Below are positions 1 through 7,741 of a stretch of DNA of 20,304 nt, piece by piece (position 1 is the stretch's first letter; every line of letters starts with the position of its first letter). The notes beneath the pieces were generated by a model, which saw nothing but the letters and a program-made list of their open reading frames with translations, ran no database searches and had not been told where the DNA came from. A program made the translations under genes and the position numbers. The stretch is taken from positions 1 to 20,304 of IMG/VR virus record IMGVR_UViG_3300035204_000999; one strand, 5' to 3'. This DNA is from a virus.

Positions 1-3000
1 GTCGTTGACCCGCACCTCGCAGCATTAGCAGAGTCTCGTGGACACGATGGGGTCATAATTACGAAGGAGCGTTCGCGTGATCCCAAGGACTGGGAAGAGG
101 TTCTAGTCTTCTCCCCGACCCAGATCAAATCGGCAACAGACAACATTGGAACCTTTAGCCTAACCGACCCCAGCCATCTCAACGCCCGCGAGGACTTCAC
201 GGCGGCGGGTGGGAACAAGATCGTCACGCCAGATGGCGAACCCCGCGTGGTGTACCAAGGATCCAACATCACCGACTTCTCTGGAGAGTTCGCGTTCGAC
301 CCCGACATGATCGGCGCGGCTACCGACAGTGGTTTCTATGGCAGGGGGTTCTACTTCGCCACGCACAAGGGCGAGGCGGGGGTATACGGAAAGAATGTCG
401 GTGAGTTCATTGTCCGCTCGGAGAACCCGTTCGAGACTGGAAACACCGGCGGCACGATGTGGGAGATGCACCAAGCACTGCGGGCGATTATCGACCGGGT
501 GGGTGACCCACGTCTAATCACGCCAGGGTTTCGCGCAACGAATGACCTCATTGACGAGTTGACAGCCTACGTCGGGGAGCACGGGGAGTTCGGCAAGCAT
601 GTTGAGGGCGGCTGGGTCGTGGATGTAGAACATCCCGATCATGGTCGGATGCAATCTCGCGGCGATGTTATTCGCTTTGAGAACGGCCCGGTAAAGGGGG
701 GGCATCCGACGAAGGTGGACGCTGTCAATAATGTGGTGGCACAGATCCTCTGGCGGAGCGATGTGCCCGGCCTCCAGTCAACGTCAGACTACTTCCGCAC
801 GGAGGCGACCACTGACAATGTGCCGATCTCACAAGCGTTCGCGGAGACTGTCCAGCAGCAAGGCTATGACAGTGTCATCGTCGGCAGCAACGATCAGGAC
901 GAGAGGGGATTGCCCGGCTTCGACGAAATCCTCGTTTTCGACCCCACCAAGATAAAGTCGGCCACCCGCAATCGTGGCGGGTACGACCTCTCGGATCCCA
1001 TAACCCTCAACGCCCGCGAGGACTTCACGGCGGACGGGGGCAACACCCTGGTCGATCCTGCCGGCGAGCCACTGGTCATGTACCACGGCACGTCAGCGGA
1101 AGCGTTCGATGGGTTCCACATCAGCGAGGCCGGCGCGATGGGGCCAGGCGTCTACCTCACAGACAGCCCTGACATTGCTGGGGAGTACGCCGGGGCGGCT
1201 GACTTCCGCGAGGATGCCGAGGCGGCGGGCTCACCGGGAACCATCCCGGTACACGCCATTCTCCGCAACCCCATCGAGGTGAGCGGCTCGCTCGCCCAGT
1301 GGGGGCCGCTGGAAATGTCGGCGCAGTTCGATGATGCGTTCCATGACATCGTTCAGACCTGGACCACAGAGCAGAGGGCCAGGCTGGAAGCCACGGTACA
1401 AGCGGGCGACCCCGACGCACACCTGCATGAACTCCTGCGTGCCGGCTACGACGGCGTCATTCACCGCGATGTGCGTGACGGGGAGACGGTGTCCACAACT
1501 GCCGTCATCTTCGATCCACGGAACATCACCTCGTCGATCAGTGGCTCGTTCCAGACCGAGACGGCGTCACTCTCTTCCCGTGAGGACACGCCGCTGCCCC
1601 TCCCCACCGCAAAGACGGATGTGTTGGACTACCGCACCGCCGGGGCGGTCGCCAAGCAACTTCGCAGCCAGGCGGATCGGTCGAAGGATCCAGTGGTGGC
1701 CGCGTCACTTCGCGCTGCCGCCCGGGAGATCACCGCCGAGGCGGCCGCTGCAAGGAAGCAGTACCACGCGCTCCGCCAGCGAAAGCGTGCTGAACAGAAG
1801 GCTGCCAACATTGGCTACCGAGCCGGACTCGAGGTCGGTCGCCAGCGGCTCCGCGAGAAACTCGCGGCCATTGACCGCCGCACCGAAGCCGAAAAGAAAC
1901 GCAATCTCCGCATCCGGCTCAAGGCCGAGGAGAAGGCCAGCCGGGCCGCGGTGATGGAACTACGCCGCGACATGGCCGAGGTGAAGCGGGCAACCGTGGC
2001 GGCCCTCAAAGTGCTGCCACTCAAACTCCGCGGCAACTTCCTGGGCCGCGCGCTTGCCGCCAAGACGCTGGACGATGTCAGCCAGATCGCGCAGCAGGTC
2101 GTGGCAGCATCGGCCCAGTATGAGGCCGCGACCACCCGGGCGGACATCAAGAAGATTCGCAAGCGGCTCAAGCGGCGGGGCATGAGCAACAAGGCCCGCA
2201 CAGAAATCAACCGCAACATTGACCTGGCCGAGTCTCTGATGACCGGCGGCGACGGCAGGGTCATTCGCCTTGACTCCGTGACCGAAACACTGGAGCGTGT
2301 CCGCCGAGCCCGCGACCTGCTGGAGATCGCGATCGACGTGTACCAGCACGAGCGTAGCGAGTGGCGACGTTCCCGTGCAGAGCGGCGGGAGCGTATTGCA
2401 GCCGACCGCGAAGAGGCAGCGGCCAACATCCGCAGCAAGAAGTCCAGCCTGGTATCTCGCGGTATGCGGAGGCTGCAAGGCAATCGCGTAGATTCCGCGC
2501 CGCACAAGACCAACAGACTGGGTGAGATGGTTCAGGAGTCGCAGGACGCGGACGGAATCTTTGAAAGCATCGAGGGCAACGACTCCGTACTCCGGCGTAG
2601 TTGGAACCGTATCCGCGCCGCGAAGGCTCGGATGTGGCAGGATCAACGGTCGGTTGACGCAAAGGTAGAGGCTGCCATCCAGCGGGCCGGATACAAATCG
2701 AAAGAGGACTTCCTCGCACGGACCACAGACATGTACGGCGAGGGGGCGGCCGAAACGATAGCCGTCACGCTTGGCGGCGAACGGGTAAACATCACGCTCA
2801 GCGAGGCGCTCTCCATCGCCGCGATGGATGACGAAACCGTGTCGGCGTTGCCTCGCGACCAGGATGCGATTCTCGATACGGGGCCAGGGCCTGGCATTGT
2901 GTTCCGCTCCACGCCCGACCGAAAGCGAACACAGGTCACACAGGCCGAGGTGGAGGTGATCCGCGAGGCGTTGGGTGAGGCCCACATGCAACTCGTGCAG

Positions 3001-4839
3001 GATCTGAAGGACATCCTCGAGACGGACATCAGGGACCGGACGTTCCAGGTGCACTTCGACCAGCACGGCCGCATGCCACCAGAGGTGACGAACTATTGGC
3101 CGCGAGCGAGGCGGCGGAGTGATCTGGGGTCGGACCTGACGGGCCAGAGTCCCACGGCACTCGACCCCGCGTCACCGCCGGCGATTGATGTCGCAGGAAA
3201 CGCCACCCTGGACAACGCGGGCTTCTTGCAGAAGCGGGCTGGTGGGGGTTCCGCCATCGTTGTCGCCCCTCTGTTCAGTGTGTTCGATTATCACGTTTCT
3301 GAGGCGTTGGGGATCATTCACCTCAGTGCTCCGCTCCGGGAGTTCGACGAACTGCTGCGTGACGAGAACGTCTCCTCCGCGATCGCAGAGGAGATGGGCG
3401 ACACGGGCGTGCGCCGCATCCGTGAGATGCTCGCATATGGCGTGGGCCTGACTGGCACGCAGTCCGACAGCAGTTGGCTGAACAAAATCCAGAGCAACGT
3501 GGCGGGCGCATACCTCGTCGCCAACATCGAGACATGGGTTCGGATGTTTGGTGGCGTGTTTAGACTCATGAGCGAGATGCCTGTGGCCGCATGGAGCCGG
3601 GGCTTCGCAGATGTCCGCAGCCTCACCCCTGTGATACGCGGCAGGATGATTCGCGAGATCGAGGACCAGAGCGGCTACTTCTACGAGCGGCACCGGCGGT
3701 CGCAGGTGGGGCGTTACTCAAACCTGGTCCGCGACCCGAAGATTCAGCGGCAGTTCCTCGTGACGCTCCATGCGTTTGGCCGCTCGATGAAGCACATCCA
3801 GCAGAACGATGCCGCGACGGCTGTGCAGAAGGTGGCGGACACCATCCGCGCGACTGGCGAACTAGGCAAGGGCATGCTTGGTGTGATGCGGGGATTCGAC
3901 CACGTACTGCGTGCGATTGACAGGCAGATCATGCTCGCGGCCGTGCGTGGGCACATGGCTGAGGGCTTGACGTTTGAGCAGGCTGTGGACCGTGCGGAGA
4001 TGACGTTCCGCAGAACGCAGAACGTGTCGGACACCATGGATGACAGCATGTATTCCGCGAGAGTCAAGGGCCGCAACAGCGCGATGCGTGCTCTACTCAT
4101 GTTCAGCAGCGACCCGTTGAAGGCGTACAACCAGATCCGCCACGCGGTCAGGGATGTGCGAACCGATCCAGCCCGCGCGGCCCGCACTGTTGCCGCCATT
4201 GGCTTGAACTCCGCACTGTCCGTGAGCGTCGGCTCACTGTTCGCGAGCGGACTGTTTTCGTTGTTCGATGATGAGGATGACGAGTGGAATGACGTGGACC
4301 GCGAGATACAGCGGCAGATGGTGATGGACCGCGAAATGCACAAGGCTGGCCGCCGCCTGCTCGAAGATGCGGTTGCCCAGGGTGGCGGTGTGCTGGGATG
4401 GTTTGTCTCGAGTGTGTTCTACACCACGGACAAGATCCTGTATGGCGAGTACCACAGCGGTGATGCTGTCGAGATCGCATCGCTGGCGGAAGTGAGCGAC
4501 CTGGTCGAGTCGGCCGGCAAACTCGTCAAGCGAGCGTTTGTGGATGAACGCGATGACGAGTGGAATGAGAAAATGCTCGAGTCCGTAAGTCGGGCGATTG
4601 ATGGTGCCGCGACAGTGGCGGGCGTGCCCCTGGAGGCTCCGCACCGAACCTACCGCAAGGTGCGGGACATCGCGGCTGGGCCCGAACTTGACAAGGTCCA
4701 CAAAGAACTTCGCCGCCGGAAGGCGGCAGGGGAGCCGATGACCCGCGAAGAGCAGAGGCGACTCGCGGCGCTCAACTACCAGACAAAGATGAATGCACGC
4801 CGAAAGCGGAAGGGGCTTGAGGCACTACCACTGAGGTGA
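1..4839 (+). CDS. giant polyvalent protein with tandem ADP-ribosyltransferase-like domains, 5'-partial
   Basis: The frame is open from base 1, so the N terminus lies outside the window; 1612 residues are visible. Residue numbers count from base 1. Three ART-PolyVal-like units are seen: the end of one (E33 before VLVFSPTQIKSA), a full second (VYQGS at 84-88, Y118, E309 before ILVFDPTKIKSA) and a third (MYHGTS at 360-365, Y385, closing VIFDP near 502-506). The first two units repeat with a period of exactly 276 residues. Residues about 550-830 are Arg/Lys/Glu/Ala-rich and probably form long helices or coiled coil. About 1397-1422 is a hydrophobic stretch followed by an acidic cluster, then a basic C terminus. 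Phage polyvalent proteins of this type are thought to enter the host with DNA and modify host targets. An internal virion or ejection protein is inferred from size and its position before the early genes. ART catalysis is uncertain because key residues differ between copies. Confidence 0.8.
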   Translation, partial: VVDPHLAALAESRGHDGVIITKERSRDPKDWEEVLVFSPTQIKSATDNIGTFSLTDPSHLNAREDFTAAGGNKIVTPDGEPRVVYQGSNITDFSGEFAFDPDMIGAATDSGFYGRGFYFATHKGEAGVYGKNVGEFIVRSENPFETGNTGGTMWEMHQALRAIIDRVGDPRLITPGFRATNDLIDELTAYVGEHGEFGKHVEGGWVVDVEHPDHGRMQSRGDVIRFENGPVKGGHPTKVDAVNNVVAQILWRSDVPGLQSTSDYFRTEATTDNVPISQAFAETVQQQGYDSVIVGSNDQDERGLPGFDEILVFDPTKIKSATRNRGGYDLSDPITLNAREDFTADGGNTLVDPAGEPLVMYHGTSAEAFDGFHISEAGAMGPGVYLTDSPDIAGEYAGAADFREDAEAAGSPGTIPVHAILRNPIEVSGSLAQWGPLEMSAQFDDAFHDIVQTWTTEQRARLEATVQAGDPDAHLHELLRAGYDGVIHRDVRDGETVSTTAVIFDPRNITSSISGSFQTETASLSSREDTPLPLPTAKTDVLDYRTAGAVAKQLRSQADRSKDPVVAASLRAAAREITAEAAAARKQYHALRQRKRAEQKAANIGYRAGLEVGRQRLREKLAAIDRRTEAEKKRNLRIRLKAEEKASRAAVMELRRDMAEVKRATVAALKVLPLKLRGNFLGRALAAKTLDDVSQIAQQVVAASAQYEAATTRADIKKIRKRLKRRGMSNKARTEINRNIDLAESLMTGGDGRVIRLDSVTETLERVRRARDLLEIAIDVYQHERSEWRRSRAERRERIAADREEAAANIRSKKSSLVSRGMRRLQGNRVDSAPHKTNRLGEMVQESQDADGIFESIEGNDSVLRRSWNRIRAAKARMWQDQRSVDAKVEAAIQRAGYKSKEDFLARTTDMYGEGAAETIAVTLGGERVNITLSEALSIAAMDDETVSALPRDQDAILDTGPGPGIVFRSTPDRKRTQVTQAEVEVIREALGEAHMQLVQDLKDILETDIRDRTFQVHFDQHGRMPPEVTNYWPRARRRSDLGSDLTGQSPTALDPASPPAIDVAGNATLDNAGFLQKRAGGGSAIVVAPLFSVFDYHVSEALGIIHLSAPLREFDELLRDENVSSAIAEEMGDTGVRRIREMLAYGVGLTGTQSDSSWLNKIQSNVAGAYLVANIETWVRMFGGVFRLMSEMPVAAWSRGFADVRSLTPVIRGRMIREIEDQSGYFYERHRRSQVGRYSNLVRDPKIQRQFLVTLHAFGRSMKHIQQNDAATAVQKVADTIRATGELGKGMLGVMRGFDHVLRAIDRQIMLAAVRGHMAEGLTFEQAVDRAEMTFRRTQNVSDTMDDSMYSARVKGRNSAMRALLMFSSDPLKAYNQIRHAVRDVRTDPARAARTVAAIGLNSALSVSVGSLFASGLFSLFDDEDDEWNDVDREIQRQMVMDREMHKAGRRLLEDAVAQGGGVLGWFVSSVFYTTDKILYGEYHSGDAVEIASLAEVSDLVESAGKLVKRAFVDERDDEWNEKMLESVSRAIDGAATVAGVPLEAPHRTYRKVRDIAAGPELDKVHKELRRRKAAGEPMTREEQRRLAALNYQTKMNARRKRKGLEALPLR
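178..205 (+). repeat. 28-bp direct repeat, copy 1
   Basis: These 28 bases are identical to 1006-1033, an offset of 828 bp (276 codons, same frame). They encode the LNAREDFTA linker that precedes each ADP-ribosyltransferase-like unit. The identity at DNA level, in otherwise diverged units, marks a recent duplication or gene conversion. Confidence 0.9.
1006..1033 (+). repeat. 28-bp direct repeat, copy 2
   Basis: Second copy of the perfect 28-bp repeat also found at 178-205. It begins the linker before the third ADP-ribosyltransferase-like unit of the giant protein. Confidence 0.9.
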
Positions 4840-4842
4840 CGT

Positions 4843-5118
4843 GTGCAAATTGATACCGCGGAACACCGCATGGTTCTATGTGAGTGGGTGGACTCGTGCG
4901 AGCCCGCCGACAATGCAGACCTGGAACTCGAGGACATACCAGAGCCGCAGGTCATTATGTCAATCGGCTGGATGGTCAAAGATGAGCCGTCATTCGTGGC
5001 CATCGTCGGCGCCGTGAAAGTCGATGACCACGCCGGCATGACCTACGACTACAGCATCTCGATACCCCGCGTATCCATCATGCGCGTCTTCGATGTGCAA
5101 CTGGAACCCACGGTATGA
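4843..5118 (+). CDS. small conserved-type phage protein
   Basis: A 91-residue protein begins at a GTG four bases after the stop of the giant gene and overlaps the next gene by ATGA. It carries an early VEWVD-like segment (CEWVDSCEP), a central VIMSIGWMVKDEPSFVAIVG strand pattern and a late ISIPRVSIMRV segment. This arrangement resembles a family of short phage proteins of unknown function that I recall from tailed phages, with a W-D pair followed by an S-x-G-W motif. No signal peptide or membrane segment is visible. The tight coupling on both sides says it is expressed with the giant protein and the phosphoesterase. No function is assigned. Confidence 0.75.
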   Translation: MQIDTAEHRMVLCEWVDSCEPADNADLELEDIPEPQVIMSIGWMVKDEPSFVAIVGAVKVDDHAGMTYDYSISIPRVSIMRVFDVQLEPTV

Positions 5119-5996
5119 GCGAGACACCTGTGCCGTGGACGGTGCAGGCGCAGAGCCGCAACGTGCACACCGTCCGGTTCCCACTGCGGTCGGTCGAAGA
5201 CGAGCAGTGGTTCCTCCTCTCGAGCGATCGGCACCATGACAACGCGCACACTGACCAGGCGCTCGAGCGTAAGCACCTCGAGCAGGCAAAAGAACGCGGG
5301 GCCGGCATCATTGACGTGGGCGATATGCACTGCGCGATGCAAGGCAAATGGGACAAGCGTGCCGACCGCTCGGCGCTCCGGCCCGAGTATCAGCGGGGCG
5401 AGTATCTGGACTCCCTGGTGCAGTACGCCTCAGAGTTCTACGCACCGTTCGCCGCGAACTTTGTGGTGGTTGGCCGTGGCAACCATGAGACGGCCATCAC
5501 CAAGCGGCATGAGACAGACCTGACCGAGCGGACATGCGAACGCATGACGCACATAGGGGGCCACAAGGTGCACCCTGGGGGATATGGAGGTTGGGTCCGG
5601 CTGATTGCGGAGTGCGGCCCCAAGCGGCGGCGAGAACTCCGAATCAAGTACTTCCACGGCAGTGGGGGTGGGGGGCCTGTGACGCGGGGCGTGATTCAGA
5701 CGAATCGCATGGCCGTGTACCTGCCAGACGCCGACCTGGTGGTGACGGGGCACACGCATGACCACTGGATTGTGCCGATCGCCCGGGAGCGGATCTCCCG
5801 GAACGGCATCGTCAGCATGGACGAGCAGACGCATGTGCGGATCGGCTGCTACAAGGACGAGTACGCCGATGGCCACGGCGGCTGGCACATTGAGCGAGGC
5901 GGCCCCCCGAAGCCGATCGGCGCGTGCTGGCTCCGCGTGTATCAGTACGGTGGCCGCCGGCAACTGCTGGGGTACGAGGTCACTCGCGCGGTGTGA
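5115..5996 (+). CDS. calcineurin-like metallophosphoesterase
   Basis: A 293-residue protein with the ordered motifs of the calcineurin-like phosphoesterase fold: D38-R-H40 in SSDRHHDN, G-D70 in DVGDMHC, GNHE at 122-125 and GHTH at 212-215. The second motif reads GDMH rather than the usual GDxxD, so one metal ligand may be replaced. These residues normally hold two metal ions and hydrolyse phosphomonoesters or phosphodiesters, including nucleic acids or nucleotides. Its ATG overlaps the stop of the preceding small gene as ATGA, so the two are translationally coupled. The substrate cannot be read from the sequence. A DNA repair, nucleotide turnover or removal of an ADP-ribose-linked product role would all be guesses. 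Confidence 0.85.
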   Translation: MSETPVPWTVQAQSRNVHTVRFPLRSVEDEQWFLLSSDRHHDNAHTDQALERKHLEQAKERGAGIIDVGDMHCAMQGKWDKRADRSALRPEYQRGEYLDSLVQYASEFYAPFAANFVVVGRGNHETAITKRHETDLTERTCERMTHIGGHKVHPGGYGGWVRLIAECGPKRRRELRIKYFHGSGGGGPVTRGVIQTNRMAVYLPDADLVVTGHTHDHWIVPIARERISRNGIVSMDEQTHVRIGCYKDEYADGHGGWHIERGGPPKPIGACWLRVYQYGGRRQLLGYEVTRAV

Positions 5997-6018
5997 CCGG
6001 AGGCCGGCAACTACCCGA

Positions 6019-6043
6019 GCCAGCCACGTAGCAAGTGGCTAGC
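6019..6043. other. intergenic stem-loop after phosphoesterase gene
   Basis: AGCCAC at 6022-6027 pairs with GTGGCT at 6035-6040 around a 7-nt loop, and two more G-C pairs can form beyond one mismatch. It lies 22 bases after the phosphoesterase stop and could be a transcription terminator or RNA end. No T-run follows, so a classical intrinsic terminator is not supported. Confidence 0.35.
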
Positions 6044-6100
6044 GAACAGCATGGCGGCGGCCCCGCCACCCGGGGATCTCGTGAATGAAGGTCATAAACT

Positions 6101-6115
6101 CCGCATCCTATGCGG
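6101..6115. promoter_or_regulatory. 15-bp dyad, possible operator
   Basis: CCGCAT-cct-ATGCGG is a perfect 6-bp inverted repeat around 3 bases. It sits just before a TATAGC hexamer (6120-6125) in the 246-base gap between the phosphoesterase and the early operon, where an operator would be expected. No good -35 box is visible at normal spacing. The nearby ribbon-helix-helix protein or the HTH protein at 13984-14226 would be candidate binders. The rest of the gap holds only GC-rich sequence and no ORF that I support. Confidence 0.3.
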
Positions 6116-6230
6116 CGAATATAGCCTGGAATCGCCGCCGAAAACGACGATGCCCCACGCTCCTCTGGTTGTGTCGGGTCCAGCCCGTACCGCTCGGTGG
6201 ATGTTGGTTCTCCATGGCAGTCCTCCGGGC

Positions 6231-6242
6231 TACTATCACGAT
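6231..6242 (+). promoter_or_regulatory. possible -10 element for a leaderless start
   Basis: TACTAT at 6231-6236 is followed by six bases and then the ATG at 6243, the geometry of a leaderless transcript. There is no Shine-Dalgarno sequence before this ATG. No convincing -35 box lies 16-18 bases upstream (TTGGTT at 6204-6209 is 21 bases away), so this is weak. Confidence 0.3.
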
Positions 6243-6830
6243 ATGCCGGGCCCCACGCTACCAGACCTTCGGGCGGCGGTCCAACGGCTCGAGGCCGCCC
6301 GCGAGCAGGTCCGCCGAGACAGGCGGCGGGTGTGGTACGCGATCAAGCGCGACGGCCCGGGCGAACAGTGGCATCTGGTGCCGGAAGACATGCTCCCCAG
6401 GGTCCGAGAATGGGACTGGTGCGACCGAATCGGCCGCTACGCGGTCGCCAGGGCCCGGATTATCAGAGCCAACACACGTATGCAAGAAAGTGGGCGGGTT
6501 ATCCACCACATGTGCAGGTGTACGACCGTGGATGCCGATATGTGGTATTGTACAGCCGTTGGCGAGGCTTTACATAAGAGTCATATTGGGCTCGCGCTTC
6601 GCCACCTAACCCGTAAGTGCAGGAGGGCGAAGAGGATGGACACCACCCCAGGGGGCGACCGAGCGAGTCTGAGTGTGACTCGCCGCCTCAAGCGGCTCGT
6701 GGATTTGATCGCGGCCCGGGAGCAACGGCCCCGGACCACGGTCATTGAGCGAGCGCTCAAGGCATACGTCGCCGCGAATCCAGAACTCAAGGAACAGGAG
6801 CCGTCACTGCGTCACGGGCTGGGCCTGTGA
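6243..6830 (+). CDS. HNH-like protein continuous with ribbon-helix-helix domain
   Basis: One open frame of 195 codons plus stop. The first 130 residues are rich in Arg and have strong third-position GC. A segment near residues 78-110 reads RARII...GRVIHHM...DADMWYCTAV then EALHKSH, which follows the layout of small phage HNH proteins: an HH pair, a loop ending in an NLWVC-like strand, and a later H. The usual Asn is missing, so nuclease activity is doubtful. No stop separates this part from the ribbon-helix-helix domain that begins at 6636 with its own ribosome binding site. The protein may therefore be a real fusion, or the domain may also be made alone. The frame stays open back to 6051, but sequence before 6243 has little coding character. 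Confidence 0.45.
   Translation: MPGPTLPDLRAAVQRLEAAREQVRRDRRRVWYAIKRDGPGEQWHLVPEDMLPRVREWDWCDRIGRYAVARARIIRANTRMQESGRVIHHMCRCTTVDADMWYCTAVGEALHKSHIGLALRHLTRKCRRAKRMDTTPGGDRASLSVTRRLKRLVDLIAAREQRPRTTVIERALKAYVAANPELKEQEPSLRHGLGL
6636..6830 (+). CDS. ribbon-helix-helix (Arc/CopG-like) DNA-binding protein, internal start
   Basis: A 64-residue product from an ATG with a strong AGGAGG at 6621-6626, nine bases upstream. The sequence runs RASLSVTRRLKRLVDLIA then a turn (EQRPRTTV) and IERALKAYVA. This is the strand, helix A, turn, helix B pattern of the ribbon-helix-helix family, which binds operators as dimers. It lies at the head of the early operon, four bases before the alternative GTG of the exonuclease frame, and may autoregulate or control the module. 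The same frame continues upstream without a stop, so the alternative is a C-terminal domain of a longer HNH-like protein. A partner toxin gene is not obvious. Confidence 0.6.
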   Translation: MDTTPGGDRASLSVTRRLKRLVDLIAAREQRPRTTVIERALKAYVAANPELKEQEPSLRHGLGL

Positions 6831-6865
6831 CCGTGCTGACCGCAAACAGAAAGGGAGACATTGCC

Positions 6866-7741
6866 ATGGTCAAGACCGAGGACAGGCTACACGGCCTGAT
6901 CGAGGGCATACCGGAGGCCGAGTACCACGCCCTGGACGGGTACTGCTCAGCCTCCCAACTCAAGCGTCTAGACGGCTCTACGCCATTGCATGTGCAGTGT
7001 GGACTGCTGGCTGACACCGACTCGCCAGCACTGCGGCTCGGACGTGCCTTGCACTGCCGTGTCCTGGAGCCGGCTCTGTACGGCAGGCAGTTCGCCGCTG
7101 CGCCAGATGTGGACCGGCGAACGAAGGCCGGCAAGGCCGCATATGCAGAGTTTGAGGCCGCGGCCGGAAGGGCCACGGTGCTGAAGGCTGCGGAAGCCGA
7201 GCAGGTCACGCTCATGGCCGCGGCGATCGCCAGCCATTCGCTCGCCCAGGAGGTGCTTGATGTGGCCACGCTCCGCGAGTGTTCCGCGTTCGCAGAGTTG
7301 CACGGCACGCCGTGCCGGTCCCGGATCGACGCTATGACGCCTGACTCGCAGGTGGTCGTGGATGTGAAAACGACGGCCGGTCTGGCGTCCACCCGCGAGA
7401 TGGAGATGGCCGTGTGGAAGTTTGGGTACGGACTCCAGATGTGCATGTACCGGGAGATGCTCCGAATGAACGGCCGCAATCCCGAGGCCATGATCATCAT
7501 CGCGGTCGAGAAGTCTGTGCCGCACGCGGTGCAGTGTTTCGTGGTCGAGCCCGACGTGCTGGACCTGCACATCCCGAGGCTCAAGCGGCTGCTTGAGCGG
7601 TGGCGAAACACGCTCGGCGCCGCGAAGTACCCGGCGTGGGAGCAAGAGGAGTTCAGCCCGATCGGCGTGCCCGACTGGGCCAAACGTGATCTTGAGATGG
7701 AGGCCGAGATGGCCGCCGCAACCGAAGGGAGGACCGCATGA
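6866..7741 (+). CDS. PD-(D/E)XK exonuclease (RecE/exodeoxyribonuclease VIII-like)
   Basis: A 291-residue protein. The N terminus carries the EYHALDGYCSASQLKRL motif characteristic of the phage PDDEXK exonuclease family related to RecE. The catalytic core is D155 (in RSRID), D166 and K168 (in VVVDVKTTA), followed by YGLQMCMYREML. It would degrade one strand of double-stranded DNA to expose single strands for annealing. ATG 6866 is chosen because GGGAG at 6853-6857 precedes it by eight bases; the frame also has a GTG at 6827 without such a site. It overlaps the annealase gene by ATGA, the classic exonuclease-annealase pairing of phage recombination systems. Confidence 0.85.
   Translation: MVKTEDRLHGLIEGIPEAEYHALDGYCSASQLKRLDGSTPLHVQCGLLADTDSPALRLGRALHCRVLEPALYGRQFAAAPDVDRRTKAGKAAYAEFEAAAGRATVLKAAEAEQVTLMAAAIASHSLAQEVLDVATLRECSAFAELHGTPCRSRIDAMTPDSQVVVDVKTTAGLASTREMEMAVWKFGYGLQMCMYREMLRMNGRNPEAMIIIAVEKSVPHAVQCFVVEPDVLDLHIPRLKRLLERWRNTLGAAKYPAWEQEEFSPIGVPDWAKRDLEMEAEMAAATEGRTA

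Noticed and set aside
1960-3066. 368-codon open frame on the minus strand
   Set aside because: It is opposite the giant polyvalent gene and is the mirror of its codon bias.
6051-6242. 5' extension of the HNH-like frame to an ATG at 6051
   Set aside because: The added residues are low in pattern, the region holds the dyad and promoter-like boxes, and there is no Shine-Dalgarno sequence.
5997-6242. tRNA or other structured RNA gene
   Set aside because: The small stems do not form a cloverleaf, and no T-loop or CCA end is visible.
6548-6576. TTGTAC-17-TACATA, a promoter-like pair before the ribbon-helix-helix start
   Set aside because: Each box matches only about three of six consensus bases; spacing alone is not enough.
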